From Bacteroidota bacterium (GTDB lineage: Bacteria > Bacteroidota > Bacteroidia > Chitinophagales > Chitinophagaceae): a DNA stretch of 64,000 nucleotides. A program made the translations under genes and the position numbers. The stretch covers positions 1-64,000 of the forward strand of contig CANGFA010000007.1 of assembly GCA_947453145.1 (NCBI GenBank), written 5' to 3'. Under the pieces are notes generated by a model that was not told the origin of the DNA, did not search any database, and saw only the letters and a list, made by a program, of their open reading frames with translations. Positions 17,881-26,814 of the stretch are shown here, piece by piece (position 1 is the stretch's first letter; each line of letters begins with the position of its first letter).

Positions 17881-18675
17881 ATGCAACAATATTTGACTTT
17901 ATTACAACACATTTTAGAGGAAGGCACACAAAAAACGGATCGAACAGGTACGGGTACCAAAAGCTGTTTTGGATATCAAATGCGCTTTAATCTGGCCGAA
18001 GGCTTTCCTATGGTAACTACTAAAAAAGTGCATTTAAAAAGTATTATTTATGAATTACTTTGGTTCTTAAATGGAGATACCAACATCAAATATTTAAAGG
18101 ACAATGGCGTTCGTATTTGGGATGAGTGGGCCGACGCAAATGGCGACCTAGGTCCGGTGTATGGAAAACAATGGAGAAGTTGGGAAGGCGCGAATGGGGT
18201 TGTGGTGGATCAAATTACAGAACTCATTGACCAAATTAAAAAAACTCCAGATAGTAGACGTTTAATTGTGAGTGCATGGAATGTGGGTGATTTAAAAAAA
18301 ATGGCTTTAATGCCTTGTCACAATATGTTTCAATTTTATGTGGCCGATGGAAAATTAAGTTGTCAGTTATACCAGCGAAGTGCTGATGTTTTTTTAGGAG
18401 TGCCGTTTAATATTGCCTCTTATGCCTTATTAACCATGATGATTGCACAAGTATGCGATTTGCAATACGGTGATTTTGTGCACAGTTTTGGAGATGTGCA
18501 TTTGTACAATAATCATTTCGAACAGGCTCAATTACAATTGTCTAGAAAGCCTTTTCATTTGCCAACCATGAAAATAAATCCAGAAGTAAAAGATATTTTC
18601 TCTTTTAAATTTGAGGATTTTACTTTAGAAAATTACGAGTGTCATCCAGGCATTAAAGCACCTGTTGCAGTTTAA
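17881..18675 (+). CDS. thyA: Thymidylate synthase
   Basis: The 264-aa protein has exactly the length of the classical ThyA. It shows [17 protein letters not shown] near the N-terminus, the catalytic Cys146 in [12 protein letters not shown], and [20 protein letters not shown]. It methylates dUMP to dTMP with methylene-THF, producing dihydrofolate. folA follows 10 nt later, so the pair recycles the dihydrofolate. The frame opens 18 nt upstream at an ATG, but [15 protein letters not shown] matches the family start. Confidence 0.97.
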   Translation: MQQYLTLLQHILEEGTQKTDRTGTGTKSCFGYQMRFNLAEGFPMVTTKKVHLKSIIYELLWFLNGDTNIKYLKDNGVRIWDEWADANGDLGPVYGKQWRSWEGANGVVVDQITELIDQIKKTPDSRRLIVSAWNVGDLKKMALMPCHNMFQFYVADGKLSCQLYQRSADVFLGVPFNIASYALLTMMIAQVCDLQYGDFVHSFGDVHLYNNHFEQAQLQLSRKPFHLPTMKINPEVKDIFSFKFEDFTLENYECHPGIKAPVAV

Positions 18676-18685
18676 TATAATAAAT

Positions 18686-19177
18686 ATGAATATAACCCTT
18701 GTAGTTGCTGCAGCTCAAAACAATGCCATTGGTAAAGACAACCAATTATTATGGCATTTGCCTAAAGACATGCGTTTTTTTAAAAACACTACCTGGGCAT
18801 TGCCTATTTTAATGGGTCGTAAAACATTTGAGTCTATGGGAAGTAGGTTGTTGCCGGGAAGACTCAATATTATTTTAACTACACAACAAGGATTGAATAT
18901 AGAAGGTGCAGAAGTTGTAAATTCTATTCAGCAAGCAATTGATATTGCTCTTAAAAATGATTACAATGAATTGATGGTAATAGGTGGCGGCCTGGTTTAT
19001 GAAATGGCATTGCCTCTAGCCGATAAAATTTGGTTAACCCGAGTGCACACCAACATTGACGGTGATACCTTTTTTCCCGTGTTAGGAAATGAATGGGAAA
19101 AAATAGCTACCGAAACAAATCGGGCAGACGAAAAACATGCATTTGATTTTGATTTTGAATGTTGGCAAAGAAAATAA
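18686..19177 (+). CDS. folA: Dihydrofolate reductase
   Basis: The 163-aa protein has the DHFR motifs NAIGKDNQLLWHLPKDMRFF (active-site Asp in LPKDM), MGRKTFESMG (NADPH binding) and VIGGGLVYEMALPLAD. It reduces dihydrofolate to tetrahydrofolate. It lies directly after thyA (10 nt). The initiator is the ATG of MNITLVVAAAQNNAIG at 18686; the upstream open stretch overlaps thyA and is not part of the family. Confidence 0.97.
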   Translation: MNITLVVAAAQNNAIGKDNQLLWHLPKDMRFFKNTTWALPILMGRKTFESMGSRLLPGRLNIILTTQQGLNIEGAEVVNSIQQAIDIALKNDYNELMVIGGGLVYEMALPLADKIWLTRVHTNIDGDTFFPVLGNEWEKIATETNRADEKHAFDFDFECWQRK

Positions 19178-19180
19178 TTT

Positions 19181-19978
19181 ATGTATTCATCGCTTACATT
19201 GCTAACTAAATACGTCCAGTATTTAATTAAAGGAAAAAGTGGGAAAGGGCATGGGGTTCATTCCCCTTTTGTGTTTGCATTTATTAAAGAGGTGTTGAAT
19301 CAAAAAGAAATTACAACGCTTGCTTGCAAAATCGAATCCCGCCGAAAATTATTGGAAGGCAACAAGCAAAAAATAGAAGTGTGGGATAGGGGTGCTGGTT
19401 CGCGACAAACAGATCAAAATTGGAGGTCCATACAATCCATTGCTAATGCCGCATTGAAGCCTAAAAAGTACAGCCAACTATTGTATAAAGTAGTTGCTTA
19501 TTATAAGCCTGCCAATATATTAGAAATGGGCACTTCATTGGGCATAACCACTTGTTATTTAGCTGCAGGAAATGGCAATGCACAAGTGTATACATTGGAA
19601 GGCGCTCCAAATGTAGTTAAGCTTGCAAAAGAAACTTTTAGATCCGTGGGGCTAGATCAAATTGAATTAATTGAGGGAGATTTTAATGCTACTTTACCAG
19701 CCTATTTGCATAAAATAGATGCTATTGGATTGGCCTATATTGATGGCAACCACCGGTATGCACCCACCATGCAATATTTTAATAGCTTGCTAGAAAAATC
19801 TGTAGAAGAAACCATTTTGATTTTTGATGATATACATTGGAGTGCAGAAATGGAAAAAGCTTGGGAGGAAATTAAAGCTCATCCTGCAGTAACTTTGACT
19901 ATTGATTTATTTTTTATTGGCTTAGTGTTTGTTAGAAAAGCGCAAAAAGAAAAAGAACATTTTATTATTAGCTATTAA
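19181..19978 (+). CDS. Class I SAM-dependent methyltransferase, Bacteroidota type
   Basis: The 265-aa protein has an unusual N-terminal KGHGVHSPFVFAFI segment (about residues 24-37). An O-methyltransferase-like core follows: NILEMGTSLGITTCYLA (about 111-127), VYTLEGAPN, LIEGDF, then AYIDGNHRYAPT (about 187-198) and ILIFDDIHWS. The DGNH and DDIHWS motifs resemble the metal site of catechol O-methyltransferase-like enzymes. The substrate is unknown. It is 3 nt after folA and overlaps no family residue of the next gene. Confidence 0.75.
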   Translation: MYSSLTLLTKYVQYLIKGKSGKGHGVHSPFVFAFIKEVLNQKEITTLACKIESRRKLLEGNKQKIEVWDRGAGSRQTDQNWRSIQSIANAALKPKKYSQLLYKVVAYYKPANILEMGTSLGITTCYLAAGNGNAQVYTLEGAPNVVKLAKETFRSVGLDQIELIEGDFNATLPAYLHKIDAIGLAYIDGNHRYAPTMQYFNSLLEKSVEETILIFDDIHWSAEMEKAWEEIKAHPAVTLTIDLFFIGLVFVRKAQKEKEHFIISY

Positions 19979-19988
19979 AACCAATCAC

Positions 19989-21350
19989 TTGTTACCTCAA
20001 AACTTATTAAGTTCATTAACCAATATGCCTGGGTATAATCAGGAAAGTTTTGTGCGTGTTCATGAACAAGGGGATCAAATTACAAGTGTTCGATTAAATC
20101 CTGCCAAACCTTTTGATTTGGCATCGCATTCTTTTTTAAACATGAACAGTGCAATTCCTTGGTGCGCGAATGGTTTGTATTTACAAGAAAGGCCTTTGTT
20201 TGTAACTGATCCATTATGGCATGCAGGTGCTTATTATGTGCAAGAAGCAAGTAGTATGTTTATAAAGCATATCATTGAAAATATTATTCCAAACCCGGAA
20301 GATAAAATAGTACTTGATTTATGCGCTGCACCAGGTGGTAAGAGTACCTTGCTAGCTAGTTATTTTAATAAGGGACTAGTGGTTTGCAATGAAACGATTA
20401 AATCCCGCAATGCCATATTAGTAGAGAATATGACCAAGTGGGGAAGTGATCGGGTGGTGGTTACCCAAAATGATCCATCGCATTTTAAGTCCCTGCCTCA
20501 TTTTTTTGATTTGATGCTAGTTGATGCACCATGCAGTGGAAGTGGATTGTTTCGCAAAGACCCTACTGCGATAAATGAATGGAGTGAAGAAAGTGTTTTG
20601 CATTGTAGCACTAGACAAGAAAGGATTTTAGAAGATAGTTTAGCAGCTTTAAAAGAAGGCGGTTATTTAATTTATTCAACCTGCTCTTATTCGTTTGAGG
20701 AGAATGAAAGGATCATGGATTATATAAGTGCTTTGCCAGGTATGCAAAATATTGCGTTATCCGTTCCGGATAATTGGGGTCTTGTTGTTACAGAAAGTCC
20801 AAATGCGAAAGCAAAAGGATTTAGATGCTATCCAGATAAAATAAAAGGGGAAGGATTTTTTGTTTGTGTTTTTCAAAAAACGAATGATACCAACGCAACT
20901 TATTATAACACTTCCTTTAATTGGAATATAATTACAAAAAATGAACTCGCACTTTTAGCATCGAATATACAATTGCCAGAAGGGTATGAATATATCAATC
21001 ATCAAAAGAGTTTAATTGCGGTTCCTTCAAATATGGTCTTGCCAATTAAAACTTTGTTGTCTCATTTGTACGTAAAAAAAATGGGAATGACCATTGGGGA
21101 ATTAAAAGGAAAGGATTTAATACCCGATCATGCTTTGGCCATGAGTCATTGGGAAATCCCGCCATTTGGGAAAGTGGAAGTGGACCTGGAATTAGCGCTC
21201 CAGTATTTAAGAAGAGCCGATATTTGTCTAGAAGGTACAAAGGGTTGGGCCGGGGTTTACTATCAGCAAATACTGCTAGGCTGGGCAAAGTTATTACCAA
21301 ATAGAACCAATAATTATTATCCTACAAATTGGCGAATATTGAAATACTGA
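19989..21350 (+). CDS. RsmB/NOP-family rRNA m5C methyltransferase
   Basis: The 453-aa protein has the RsmB/F core: VLDLCAAPGGKSTLLA (motif I), LMLVDAPCSGSGLFRKDP (motif IV with Cys) and YSTCSYSFEENE (motif VI catalytic Cys). A C-terminal RNA-binding region of the RsmF type follows. It should place m5C in 16S rRNA. The frame is open from 19929 inside the previous gene, but the family start (LLPQNLLSSL) fits a TTG at 19989, 10 nt after the preceding stop. An in-frame ATG at 20025 would remove N-terminal family sequence. The exact rRNA position is not predictable. Confidence 0.88.
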   Translation: MLPQNLLSSLTNMPGYNQESFVRVHEQGDQITSVRLNPAKPFDLASHSFLNMNSAIPWCANGLYLQERPLFVTDPLWHAGAYYVQEASSMFIKHIIENIIPNPEDKIVLDLCAAPGGKSTLLASYFNKGLVVCNETIKSRNAILVENMTKWGSDRVVVTQNDPSHFKSLPHFFDLMLVDAPCSGSGLFRKDPTAINEWSEESVLHCSTRQERILEDSLAALKEGGYLIYSTCSYSFEENERIMDYISALPGMQNIALSVPDNWGLVVTESPNAKAKGFRCYPDKIKGEGFFVCVFQKTNDTNATYYNTSFNWNIITKNELALLASNIQLPEGYEYINHQKSLIAVPSNMVLPIKTLLSHLYVKKMGMTIGELKGKDLIPDHALAMSHWEIPPFGKVEVDLELALQYLRRADICLEGTKGWAGVYYQQILLGWAKLLPNRTNNYYPTNWRILKY

Positions 21351-21415
21351 TCAATACGTATTATAAATATATTTAATTGAAATTAATTTCGCTTTTTATT
21401 CACATTTCAATTTGG

Positions 21416-21423
21416 TACCTTTA
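21416..21423 (+). promoter_or_regulatory. Near-consensus -7 element of the RlpA-like gene
   Basis: TACCTTTA has one mismatch to TAnnTTTG and ends 5 nt before the ATG at 21429. Confidence 0.4.
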
Positions 21424-21428
21424 CATTC

Positions 21429-22082
21429 ATGTTTAGCAAATATTTACTCTTATTGGTTGTAATCCTTGGTCTATTGAATAGTACTAGCAGTGTTGCTGCG
21501 GTTAACTATGCTGTTACGCAAACCGTAATTAAAACCAAGAAAGGGAATGGGAAAGTGGTTGTAAAATCAACAAAAAGCAAGAAAGGCAAGTCTAAATCTG
21601 CTGCCAAGTCCAAACGCAGTAAGTCAACTGTAAAAGTGGTTAAGGATTCTACACAAATTAAAAAAGAGAATGACAACAAGGTTGCTTCTATTCAAATGAT
21701 TGATAACAACCAAGCAAAAACAAAGATTACAGATAGTATACATAGAATTTCTTTATTGAGTGCTAATAATAATAAGGAAGGATATTTCGCTTCTATGTTC
21801 TCCAATCAAACTAAATCGGCGACCATTCAAACACTAGAAGGAACTGCTGCAGTTTTTAAAAGCATTAGTGGATGGGATGACGGAAAGTTTTATATTCTAA
21901 CCAATCAAATGCCTATTGGCACGATTGTTCGTATCACAACGCCAGAACTAAAAAGTATTTGTGCAAAAGTGATTAATAGTTTACCAGATGTGGGTAATGC
22001 AGTACAGTATCGTTTAAGTGATGCCGCTGCAACCATTTTAGGTATTACGAATAAAATTTTTAAGGTATCTGTTACCTACTAA
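21429..22082 (+). CDS. Secreted RlpA-like double-psi beta-barrel protein
   Basis: The 217-aa protein has a signal peptide (residues about 1-24) and a highly basic Lys/Ser/Gly-rich linker (about 36-72). The C-terminal domain (about 128-217) resembles RlpA: EGTAAVFK, MPIGTIVRITT and SDAAATILGI. The DRGP-type catalytic Asp motif of lytic RlpA proteins is not visible where it would be expected (NSLPDVGN), so it may bind rather than cut peptidoglycan. It should sit in the periplasm. It is followed 9 nt later by the rhodanese-thioredoxin gene. Confidence 0.65.
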   Translation: MFSKYLLLLVVILGLLNSTSSVAAVNYAVTQTVIKTKKGNGKVVVKSTKSKKGKSKSAAKSKRSKSTVKVVKDSTQIKKENDNKVASIQMIDNNQAKTKITDSIHRISLLSANNNKEGYFASMFSNQTKSATIQTLEGTAAVFKSISGWDDGKFYILTNQMPIGTIVRITTPELKSICAKVINSLPDVGNAVQYRLSDAAATILGITNKIFKVSVTY

Positions 22083-22091
22083 ATTTCTTTC

Positions 22092-22799
22092 ATGAAAAAT
22101 ATTTTTTTTGCTAGCCTCTTTATAGTGGCTTTCAGTTTTGTGGGTTGTGCCCAAGTAAATAAAGACAGCAAGTCCGCCATAACTATGCCGGCTAACCAGT
22201 ATCAGCTTGCAATTCAAAAAAATAACATTCAAATTTTAGACGTTCGTGCCGCGGGAGAATATGCAAATGGACATATTAAAAATGCACTGCAAGCTAATTG
22301 GAACGACCCTAAAGAGTTTGAAAGTAGAACACAGCATTTAGATAAAAAACAAACTGTGTACGTGTATTGTCAGGCGGGCGGTCGAAGTGCTGCTGCACAA
22401 GCATACTTAATTGAAAAAGGATTTGAAGTAGTGAACCTTGAAGGCGGGATGAGTAATTGGAAAATGAATAACTTGCCGGTGGAAGGAAATGCCATTAAGC
22501 AACAAATGTTTGTGTCCGACTTTGATAAAGTAATAGCGTCTAATAATTTAGTGTTGGTTGACATTGGTGCAACCTGGTGTCCACCTTGTAGAAAAATGTT
22601 GCCTACAATTGATCAAATTAAAAAAGCACAGGGTACTAAATTATATTTCTTAGCGGTAGATGGCGGTGTAGATATGGACGTGATGAGGCATGTTAATTTT
22701 GAGACCTTACCCACTTTTATTATTTATAAAAACGGCAAAGAAGTTTGGAGAAAAACGGGTATTGTAGAAGAAGTGGAGTTTGCAAAAATTTTACAATAA
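22092..22799 (+). CDS. Rhodanese-thioredoxin fusion, putative lipoprotein
   Basis: The 235-aa protein has a hydrophobic N-terminus ending in SFVGC (Cys19, plausible lipobox). A rhodanese domain (about 32-132) follows with ILDVRAAGEY and the active-site loop YCQAGGRS (Cys93). A thioredoxin-like domain (about 140-235) carries WCPPC (Cys163/Cys166) and the cis-Pro in ETLPTF. Both active sites look intact. It probably handles sulfane sulfur or disulfides in the periplasm; the partner is unknown. It converges on fmt with 4 nt between stops. Confidence 0.85.
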   Translation: MKNIFFASLFIVAFSFVGCAQVNKDSKSAITMPANQYQLAIQKNNIQILDVRAAGEYANGHIKNALQANWNDPKEFESRTQHLDKKQTVYVYCQAGGRSAAAQAYLIEKGFEVVNLEGGMSNWKMNNLPVEGNAIKQQMFVSDFDKVIASNNLVLVDIGATWCPPCRKMLPTIDQIKKAQGTKLYFLAVDGGVDMDVMRHVNFETLPTFIIYKNGKEVWRKTGIVEEVEFAKILQ

Positions 22800-22803
22800 A
22801 GGA

Positions 22804-23739
22804 TTATATGGGTTTACGATAACCTCTTAAAAAATCCGAGATAGGCATTCTTTTTTTACCTTCCCATTGAATATCATTTAAGTTTAAGTAGCCGTTTTTG
22901 CAAGCAAATTTTGCATAAGTTTTTCCATCGGTTACAAAGGTACCCGGCAATTCACTCGGAATTTCTTGCGTAATATTTGTACCATATAATTTTACGATTT
23001 TGCCGTCTACTTTGGTTATGGCACCGGGGAAAGGAGCAAGTCCTCTAATATGATTATGTATTTTTTCAACGGGGAGTTGCCAATTTATTTCACAATCCTG
23101 CGTAAAAATTTTAGGAGCATGTTTTATTTCAATGCCTTCCGCAGCTTTACTTTGAGGAACCGATTGAATATTATTGTCAATTAAGCCCTGTAAAGTTTTT
23201 ACCAATAAATGAGCGCCAACCACCATCATGTTATCATGTAATTCACCTGCGGTCATATTTGGGGTAATGGCTATACGGTCTTGTAATAAAATGTCGCCTG
23301 TATCTATAGCGTGTTGCAATTGGAACGTAGTTACACCGGTTTCATTTTCTCCATTTATAATAGCCCAATTAATAGGGGCGGCTCCTCGGTATTGAGGTAA
23401 TAAAGAACCATGTACATTTAAAGTGCCCATGGGAGGAAAGGACCAAATTTTTTCCGGGAGCATTCTAAATGCGACCACTACTTGAAGGTCTGGTTTCCAT
23501 GCGCTGAGTGCTTCAAAAAAATCTGAAGATTTAAGTTTTTCGGGCTGCAATAAGGGCAAATTATGGGTTAAGGCAAATTGTTTAACGGCACTTTGCTGCA
23601 GCTGCATGCCTCTGCCACCGGGCTTATCGGGGGCGGTTACTACACCTACCACATTCATATTGGCAGTGATTAAGGCCTGTAAAGAGGCCACTGCAAATGC
23701 AGGCGTTCCCATAAAAACAATCCTAGGTTTTTTGTCCAT
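22804..23739 (-). CDS. fmt: Methionyl-tRNA formyltransferase
   Basis: The 311-aa protein has the formyltransferase signature: FMGTPAFAVASLQAL at the N-terminus and NVHGSLLPQYRGAAPINWAI (about 108-127, catalytic Asn/His). IDTGDILLQ with the catalytic Asp and a C-terminal OB-like tRNA-binding domain from about 205 follow. It formylates initiator Met-tRNA. A perfect -7 box ends 4 nt before its ATG, predicting a leaderless message. Confidence 0.96.
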   Translation of the reverse strand: MDKKPRIVFMGTPAFAVASLQALITANMNVVGVVTAPDKPGGRGMQLQQSAVKQFALTHNLPLLQPEKLKSSDFFEALSAWKPDLQVVVAFRMLPEKIWSFPPMGTLNVHGSLLPQYRGAAPINWAIINGENETGVTTFQLQHAIDTGDILLQDRIAITPNMTAGELHDNMMVVGAHLLVKTLQGLIDNNIQSVPQSKAAEGIEIKHAPKIFTQDCEINWQLPVEKIHNHIRGLAPFPGAITKVDGKIVKLYGTNITQEIPSELPGTFVTDGKTYAKFACKNGYLNLNDIQWEGKKRMPISDFLRGYRKPI

Positions 23740-23743
23740 GGGG

Positions 23744-23751
23744 CAAAGTTA
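23744..23751 (-). promoter_or_regulatory. -7 promoter element of fmt
   Basis: TAACTTTG on the minus strand matches TAnnTTTG exactly. The gap to the ATG is 4 nt, so transcription may start at the initiation codon. Confidence 0.65.
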
Positions 23752-23771
23752 GTTTATCTGCCATAATTATG

Positions 23772-23779
23772 TACTTTTG
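23772..23779 (+). promoter_or_regulatory. -7 promoter element of the FKBP gene
   Basis: TACTTTTG matches TAnnTTTG exactly and lies 38 nt before the FKBP ATG at 23818, divergent from the fmt promoter. Confidence 0.6.
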
Positions 23780-23817
23780 CCCTTTGCACCCTAGGTGCTT
23801 TATTTAAAAAATACAAT

Positions 23818-24273
23818 ATGCAACAAGTAAAAAATGGGGATACCATTCAAGTGCATTATCACGGTACATTAACTAGTGGTGAAACATTTGATTCTTCGGA
23901 AGGAAGAGCTCCTCTAGAATTTGAGGTAGGAAGCGGAATGGTTATTCCAGGTTTTGATAGTGGGGTTTTAGGAATGACAGTGGGTGAAAAGAAAACCATT
24001 CATATTCCTTTTATGGAAGCCTATGGTCCAAAACAACCAGAAATGATTGTTGAATTCCCAAAAACACAATTTCCTCCAGATTTAAATCCAGAAGTGGGTA
24101 TGGCATTAACTATGAACAATGGTCAAGGTCAACAATTTCAAGTAGTAGTTATTGAGGTGAAGGAAGAAGTGGTGGTATTAGATGCCAACCATTCTTTAGC
24201 TGGCCAAGATTTAACATTTGCTTTAGAATTGGTTAATATAGATACTCCTTCGAAGATCATTACCGAGTTCTAG
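23818..24273 (+). CDS. FKBP-type peptidyl-prolyl isomerase, SlyD-like
   Basis: The 151-aa protein starts with the FKBP strand VHYHGTLTSGETFDSSEGRA and continues VIPGFDSGVLGMTVGEKKT. An inserted-flap region (about 60-125) containing IPFMEAYGPKQPE is typical of SlyD. The C-terminus VVLDANHSLAGQDLTFALELV closes the fold. It isomerises prolyl bonds and may act as a chaperone. The His/Cys-rich metal-binding tail of E. coli SlyD is absent. No signal peptide is seen, so it is cytoplasmic. Confidence 0.93.
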   Translation: MQQVKNGDTIQVHYHGTLTSGETFDSSEGRAPLEFEVGSGMVIPGFDSGVLGMTVGEKKTIHIPFMEAYGPKQPEMIVEFPKTQFPPDLNPEVGMALTMNNGQGQQFQVVVIEVKEEVVVLDANHSLAGQDLTFALELVNIDTPSKIITEF

Positions 24274-24322
24274 TTGAACAATTTTGAATACAGCTTCTTT
24301 TAAAAGTAGCATATTATTTAGC

Positions 24323-24352
24323 AAGGCGTTTCATTTTTGGAACGCCTTTTTT
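24323..24352 (+). terminator. Terminator of the FKBP gene
   Basis: AAGGCGTT (24323-24330) pairs with AACGCCTT (24341-24348), extended by a G-U and a C-G pair, and is followed by a T run. Confidence 0.85.
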
Positions 24353-24417
24353 ATTCGCCAATTTCAAATTACCTTCAAGCAATTAATTAAGTAGCATTTT
24401 TAAAATAATAATTGCGT

Positions 24418-25683
24418 ATGGTTTTGAAAGCATTGGAAGTAGCAGAAAGGTTTATGCGGTATGTGCAAATAGATACGCAAAGTGATCCAAATAGTACCCA
24501 ATTTCCATCTACCGAAAAACAAAAAAATCTTTCCCAATTATTGGTAAAGGAATTACAATCATTTGGTGTTGAGGATGCACATTTAGATCCCTATGGATAT
24601 GTGATGGCAACCCTACCAGGAAATTGGGTCATTCCCAATTCGGAATCTTTTGATAATGCTGTACCCGTAATTTGTTTTTGCGCCCATGTAGATACAGCAC
24701 CAGATTGCAGTGGAACTTATGTGAAACCTATTTTACATGAGAATTACAAAGGACAAGATATTATTTTGCCGGATGATCCGAATCAAATTATTTCTACAAA
24801 GGATTATCCCTATTTAAAAGAATTTATTGGAGATTATGTGATCACGGCTTCGGGCAACACATTGTTAGGTGGTGATGACAAGGCAGGCGTTACGATTATT
24901 ATGGAAATGGCAAAGTATTTAATGGAAAATAAACACATTGTACATGGCCCAATTAAAATATTATTTACGCCTGACGAGGAAGTTGGAAGAGGAACGGAGC
25001 ATTTGGATATACAAAAATTAGGCGCGGATTATGGGTATACCCTAGATGGAGGGGAGTTAGGTAGTTTTGAAATGGAAACATTTAGTGCGGATTATTTAGT
25101 GTTGCATATTCAAGGTGTGATTGCACATCCGGGTGCAGCAAAAGGGGTCATGCAAAATGCGATTAAGGCTGCCGGTGAAATTATTGCTGCCTTACCTAAA
25201 AAAGAATGGTCTCCAGAATATACCCAGGATAGGGAAGGATTTATACATCCAAATCATGTGGAAGGAGGTGCCGAAAAAGCACGCATTGAATTTTTAGTGA
25301 GGGACTTTGATACGCCTAATTTAAAAAAGCATGCGGATAAGTTATTGGAAATTGCGCAGGGGGTGATAAATGCGAATCTAGATTTTTCTAAGGTCACATT
25401 AAATATGGAAATAACCGAGCAATACCGAAATATGCGAGAAGTCATTGACCAATATCCAGTGATTGTGGATCGAGCAATTAAGGCCTATCAAAAAGCTGGA
25501 ATCAAGCCAATTATTTCACCTATAAGAGGGGGCACCGATGGCAGCAGGATGAGTTTTATGGGATTGCCCACTCCTAATATTTTTACGGGAATGCAGGCTA
25601 TTCATAGCAAGCACGAATGGATAGGTGTTAGAGATATGCTAAAGGCAGTAGAAGTATTGGTGAATTTGGTAGAAATAAATTAA
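24418..25683 (+). CDS. pepT: Peptidase T-like aminotripeptidase
   Basis: The 421-aa M20 metallopeptidase shows CAHVDTAPD (metal His and Asp), LLGGDDKAGVTIIMEMA (bridging Asp), FTPDEEVGRGTEH (catalytic Glu) and YTLDGGELGSFE. The C-terminal half has IRGGTDGSRMSFMGLPTPN and the last His ligand in IHSKHEW. It removes N-terminal residues from tripeptides in the cytoplasm. The ATG at 24418 (MVLKALEVAERF) is preferred over a TTG two codons upstream. No partner gene is evident. Confidence 0.95.
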   Translation: MVLKALEVAERFMRYVQIDTQSDPNSTQFPSTEKQKNLSQLLVKELQSFGVEDAHLDPYGYVMATLPGNWVIPNSESFDNAVPVICFCAHVDTAPDCSGTYVKPILHENYKGQDIILPDDPNQIISTKDYPYLKEFIGDYVITASGNTLLGGDDKAGVTIIMEMAKYLMENKHIVHGPIKILFTPDEEVGRGTEHLDIQKLGADYGYTLDGGELGSFEMETFSADYLVLHIQGVIAHPGAAKGVMQNAIKAAGEIIAALPKKEWSPEYTQDREGFIHPNHVEGGAEKARIEFLVRDFDTPNLKKHADKLLEIAQGVINANLDFSKVTLNMEITEQYRNMREVIDQYPVIVDRAIKAYQKAGIKPIISPIRGGTDGSRMSFMGLPTPNIFTGMQAIHSKHEWIGVRDMLKAVEVLVNLVEIN

Positions 25684-25705
25684 CTTTAAAAATAAATTAA
25701 CTCCT

Positions 25706-26356
25706 ATGTTGTTTTTATTAGACGTTGCGCAAAATAAAATTTCCTTATTAAGTTTATTACAGAAAGGTGGATGGATCATGTATCCTTTATATGCTTTATT
25801 AGTGCTTGCCATTTATGTTTTCATAGAGCGCATGTTAGCTATTAAAAAAGCGGGTTCCATTGACCCTAAATTCATGCTTATTATTAAGGATAATTTATTG
25901 TCAAGTAATATAACTGCGGCAAAAAATTTAGCTAAGAATACCGATAACCCAGTTGCTAAAATGATTGAGAAAGGAATAATGCGCATGGGTAAGCCATTGG
26001 ACGCGATTGAAAAGAGTATGGAGAATGTAGGAAAATTAGAGATGTATGCGATGGAGCGTAATTTAAATATCTTGTCACTCGTTGCTGGTATTGCCCCTAT
26101 GTTTGGTTTCCTAGGAACTATTGTGGGAATGGTACAATTATTTTATGGCATTGCTTCAACTGGGGAGTATACTTTAAATACCATTGCGGGCGGTATCTAT
26201 ACTAAAATGATTACTTCGGCAACAGGATTAATCATTGGTTTAATTGCCTATGTGGGACATAATTATCTTACTACTCAAATAGACAAGACTGCTAACAAAA
26301 TGGAAACGGCAAGTGCCGATTTCTTAGATATTTTACAAGAAACAACGCATTCTTAA
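25706..26356 (+). CDS. exbB: MotA/TolQ/ExbB proton channel protein
   Basis: The 216-aa protein has a first membrane helix (MYPLYALLVLAIYVFIERML, about 26-45), a cytoplasmic loop, and two further helices. These contain LVAGIAPMFGFLGTIVGMVQ (about 115-134) and GGIYTKMITSATGLIIGLIA (about 155-174), with the conserved Thr and Gly residues. With ExbD it forms the proton channel that energises TonB or TolA. exbD follows after 9 nt. No tonB or tolR/A is in the window, so the choice between ExbB and TolQ rests on weak ground. Confidence 0.88.
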   Translation: MLFLLDVAQNKISLLSLLQKGGWIMYPLYALLVLAIYVFIERMLAIKKAGSIDPKFMLIIKDNLLSSNITAAKNLAKNTDNPVAKMIEKGIMRMGKPLDAIEKSMENVGKLEMYAMERNLNILSLVAGIAPMFGFLGTIVGMVQLFYGIASTGEYTLNTIAGGIYTKMITSATGLIIGLIAYVGHNYLTTQIDKTANKMETASADFLDILQETTHS

Positions 26357-26365
26357 ACCAGCACT

Positions 26366-26764
26366 ATGAATTTAAGAAATCGCTTAAGGCATCAGCCCGA
26401 AGTTCATACGGGAGCATTGAATGATATTTTATTCATATTGCTATTGTTTTTTCTAATTGTATCTACTTTAGCCAATCCTAATGTAATAAAGGTTTCAAAC
26501 CCTAAATCGGCAAGTGATACTAAGGCCAAACAAACCGTGGTAGTTACCATTGACAAAGAGCAACATTTATTTATTGGATCCACGCCTGTATTAATAGATT
26601 CCTTATCCGGACAATTAAAAACTTTTTTAGATAAGGAAACAGATAAGCCTTCGGTTGTAATTAATGGAGACAGCGTGGCGAATTTGGGCATAACCATTCA
26701 GGTAATGCAAATTGTAAAAAAATTAGGCGCAACACCTGTGGTGGCGGTGGATCCATCGCACTAA
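26366..26764 (+). CDS. exbD: ExbD/TolR biopolymer transport protein
   Basis: The 132-aa protein has one membrane helix (about 18-36) with the proton-carrying Asp in ALNDILFILLLFFLIVSTL. A periplasmic ExbD domain (about 60-132) contains VVVTIDKEQHLFIG and the PSVVINGDSVANLG segment. It is coupled to exbB directly upstream. Many Bacteroidota carry two exbD copies per cluster; only one is here. The pair may energise the TonB-dependent receptor at 5245-7725, which is inference. Confidence 0.9.
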   Translation: MNLRNRLRHQPEVHTGALNDILFILLLFFLIVSTLANPNVIKVSNPKSASDTKAKQTVVVTIDKEQHLFIGSTPVLIDSLSGQLKTFLDKETDKPSVVINGDSVANLGITIQVMQIVKKLGATPVVAVDPSH

Positions 26765-26814
26765 TATGCAGCAACCAATTTTGGAGCAATATTTTGCGTA
26801 AATACATTATTTAT

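Noticed and set aside
19929..19988. Possible frameshift joining the two methyltransferase genes
   Set aside because: Each frame contains a complete family domain with its own start, so the overlap is an open-frame accident, not a broken fusion.
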